Notes under the pieces: generated by a model
Seen by the model: only the letters and a program-made list of their open reading frames with translations
Databases searched by the model: none
Told to the model about the DNA's origin: nothing
Shown here: piece by piece, positions 63,870 to 64,000 of the stretch
How positions within the stretch are numbered: position 1 is the first letter of the stretch
How the letters are laid out: every line of letters begins with the position of its first letter
DNA from: Pontibacter liquoris
GTDB taxonomy: Bacteria > Bacteroidota > Bacteroidia > Cytophagales > Hymenobacteraceae
Assembly (NCBI RefSeq): GCF_022758235.1
Contig: NZ_JALEBG010000001.1
Location: 2,418,001 to 2,482,000, forward strand
Length of the DNA: 64,000 nucleotides
Reading direction: 5' to 3'
Translations under genes and position numbers: made by a program

Positions 63870-64000
63870 TTAATCCAGTTTGAGCACAGCCAGGAAGGCT
63901 TCCTGCGGAATTTCTACGTTGCCGACCTGGCGCATACGTTTCTTTCCTTTTTTCTGCTTTTCCAGCAGCTTGCGCTTCCGCGAAATGTCGCCGCCGTAGC
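63870..64000 (-). CDS. lepA: Elongation factor 4 (LepA), C-terminal end only
   Basis: The last ~43 codons read [20 protein letters not shown] and then [20 protein letters not shown], ending in Asp and stop. This is the highly conserved tail of LepA, the ribosome-associated GTPase that back-translocates stalled ribosomes. The rest lies beyond the window edge. Its own terminator separates it from folD. Confidence 0.95.
   Translation of the reverse strand, partial: YGGDISRKRKLLEKQKKGKKRMRQVGNVEIPQEAFLAVLKLD

Overview
The window is a stretch of bacterial chromosome from a member of the Bacteroidota. It is most likely from the Hymenobacteraceae (Pontibacter or a close relative): base composition is near 50% GC, most genes lack Shine-Dalgarno sequences, several genes carry a TAnnTTTG -7 promoter element, and many products (DUF4199, YkuD_2 L,D-transpeptidase, PD40/OmpA protein, GDWDRH lipoprotein, SBD-HNH nuclease) are typical of that phylum. 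The genus call is inference. I found no rRNA, tRNA, CRISPR array, insertion sequence, prophage or replication origin.

Layout. 0.1-6.4 kb holds sugar-phosphate genes: class II aldolase, PfkB-type phosphofructokinase, trehalose-phosphatase, phosphoglucose isomerase and a beta-phosphoglucomutase-like HAD enzyme. 6.8-22.3 kb mixes envelope and housekeeping genes: a GDWDRH lipoprotein, a UDP-glucuronate epimerase-like enzyme, topoisomerase IB, two M48 peptidases, an App1-like phosphatase followed by a decayed copy of its own 3' end, a NUDIX protein, an RluE-like pseudouridine synthase, MtgA, a Lon-domain protein, a metallophosphoesterase and a lipid kinase. 22.7-31 kb has small membrane proteins, an L,D-transpeptidase, paired DUF4199 genes, an ABC-F ATPase, twin 50-residue membrane proteins and 3-hydroxyacyl-CoA dehydrogenase. 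31.3-40 kb has dapD, a glycosyltransferase, a fabH-mntR-mntH run with a DtxR-type operator in front, a thioredoxin-like protein and mnmE. 43.4-46 kb is a tightly packed four-gene TelA operon. Cyanophycin synthetase follows. 49-51 kb is an AT-richer accessory patch with a phosphorothioate-DNA-type HNH nuclease. 51-64 kb carries a subtilase, a membrane metallophosphoesterase, an aldo/keto reductase, citrate synthase, a TPR-PD40-OmpA protein, queE, folD and the 3' end of lepA.

The most striking signal is not a gene. The heptamer AAGTATA (or TATACTT) occurs about 118 times by hand count, against about 8 expected for a random 7-mer on both strands. It sits in intergenic DNA, inside terminator stems and inside genes in all three reading frames. 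The spacers also carry several repeat families: heptanucleotide tandem repeats touching gene ends, small inverted-repeat elements, and two large modular non-coding repeats flanking the OmpA-queE pair.

The best candidates for undescribed biology are this AAGTATA code, the TelA operon with its hidden 58-codon gene, the metal-type operator in front of fabH-mntR-mntH, and the separation of a metallophosphoesterase and a kinase-like lipoprotein that, as I recall, are fused with a beta-barrel in relatives.
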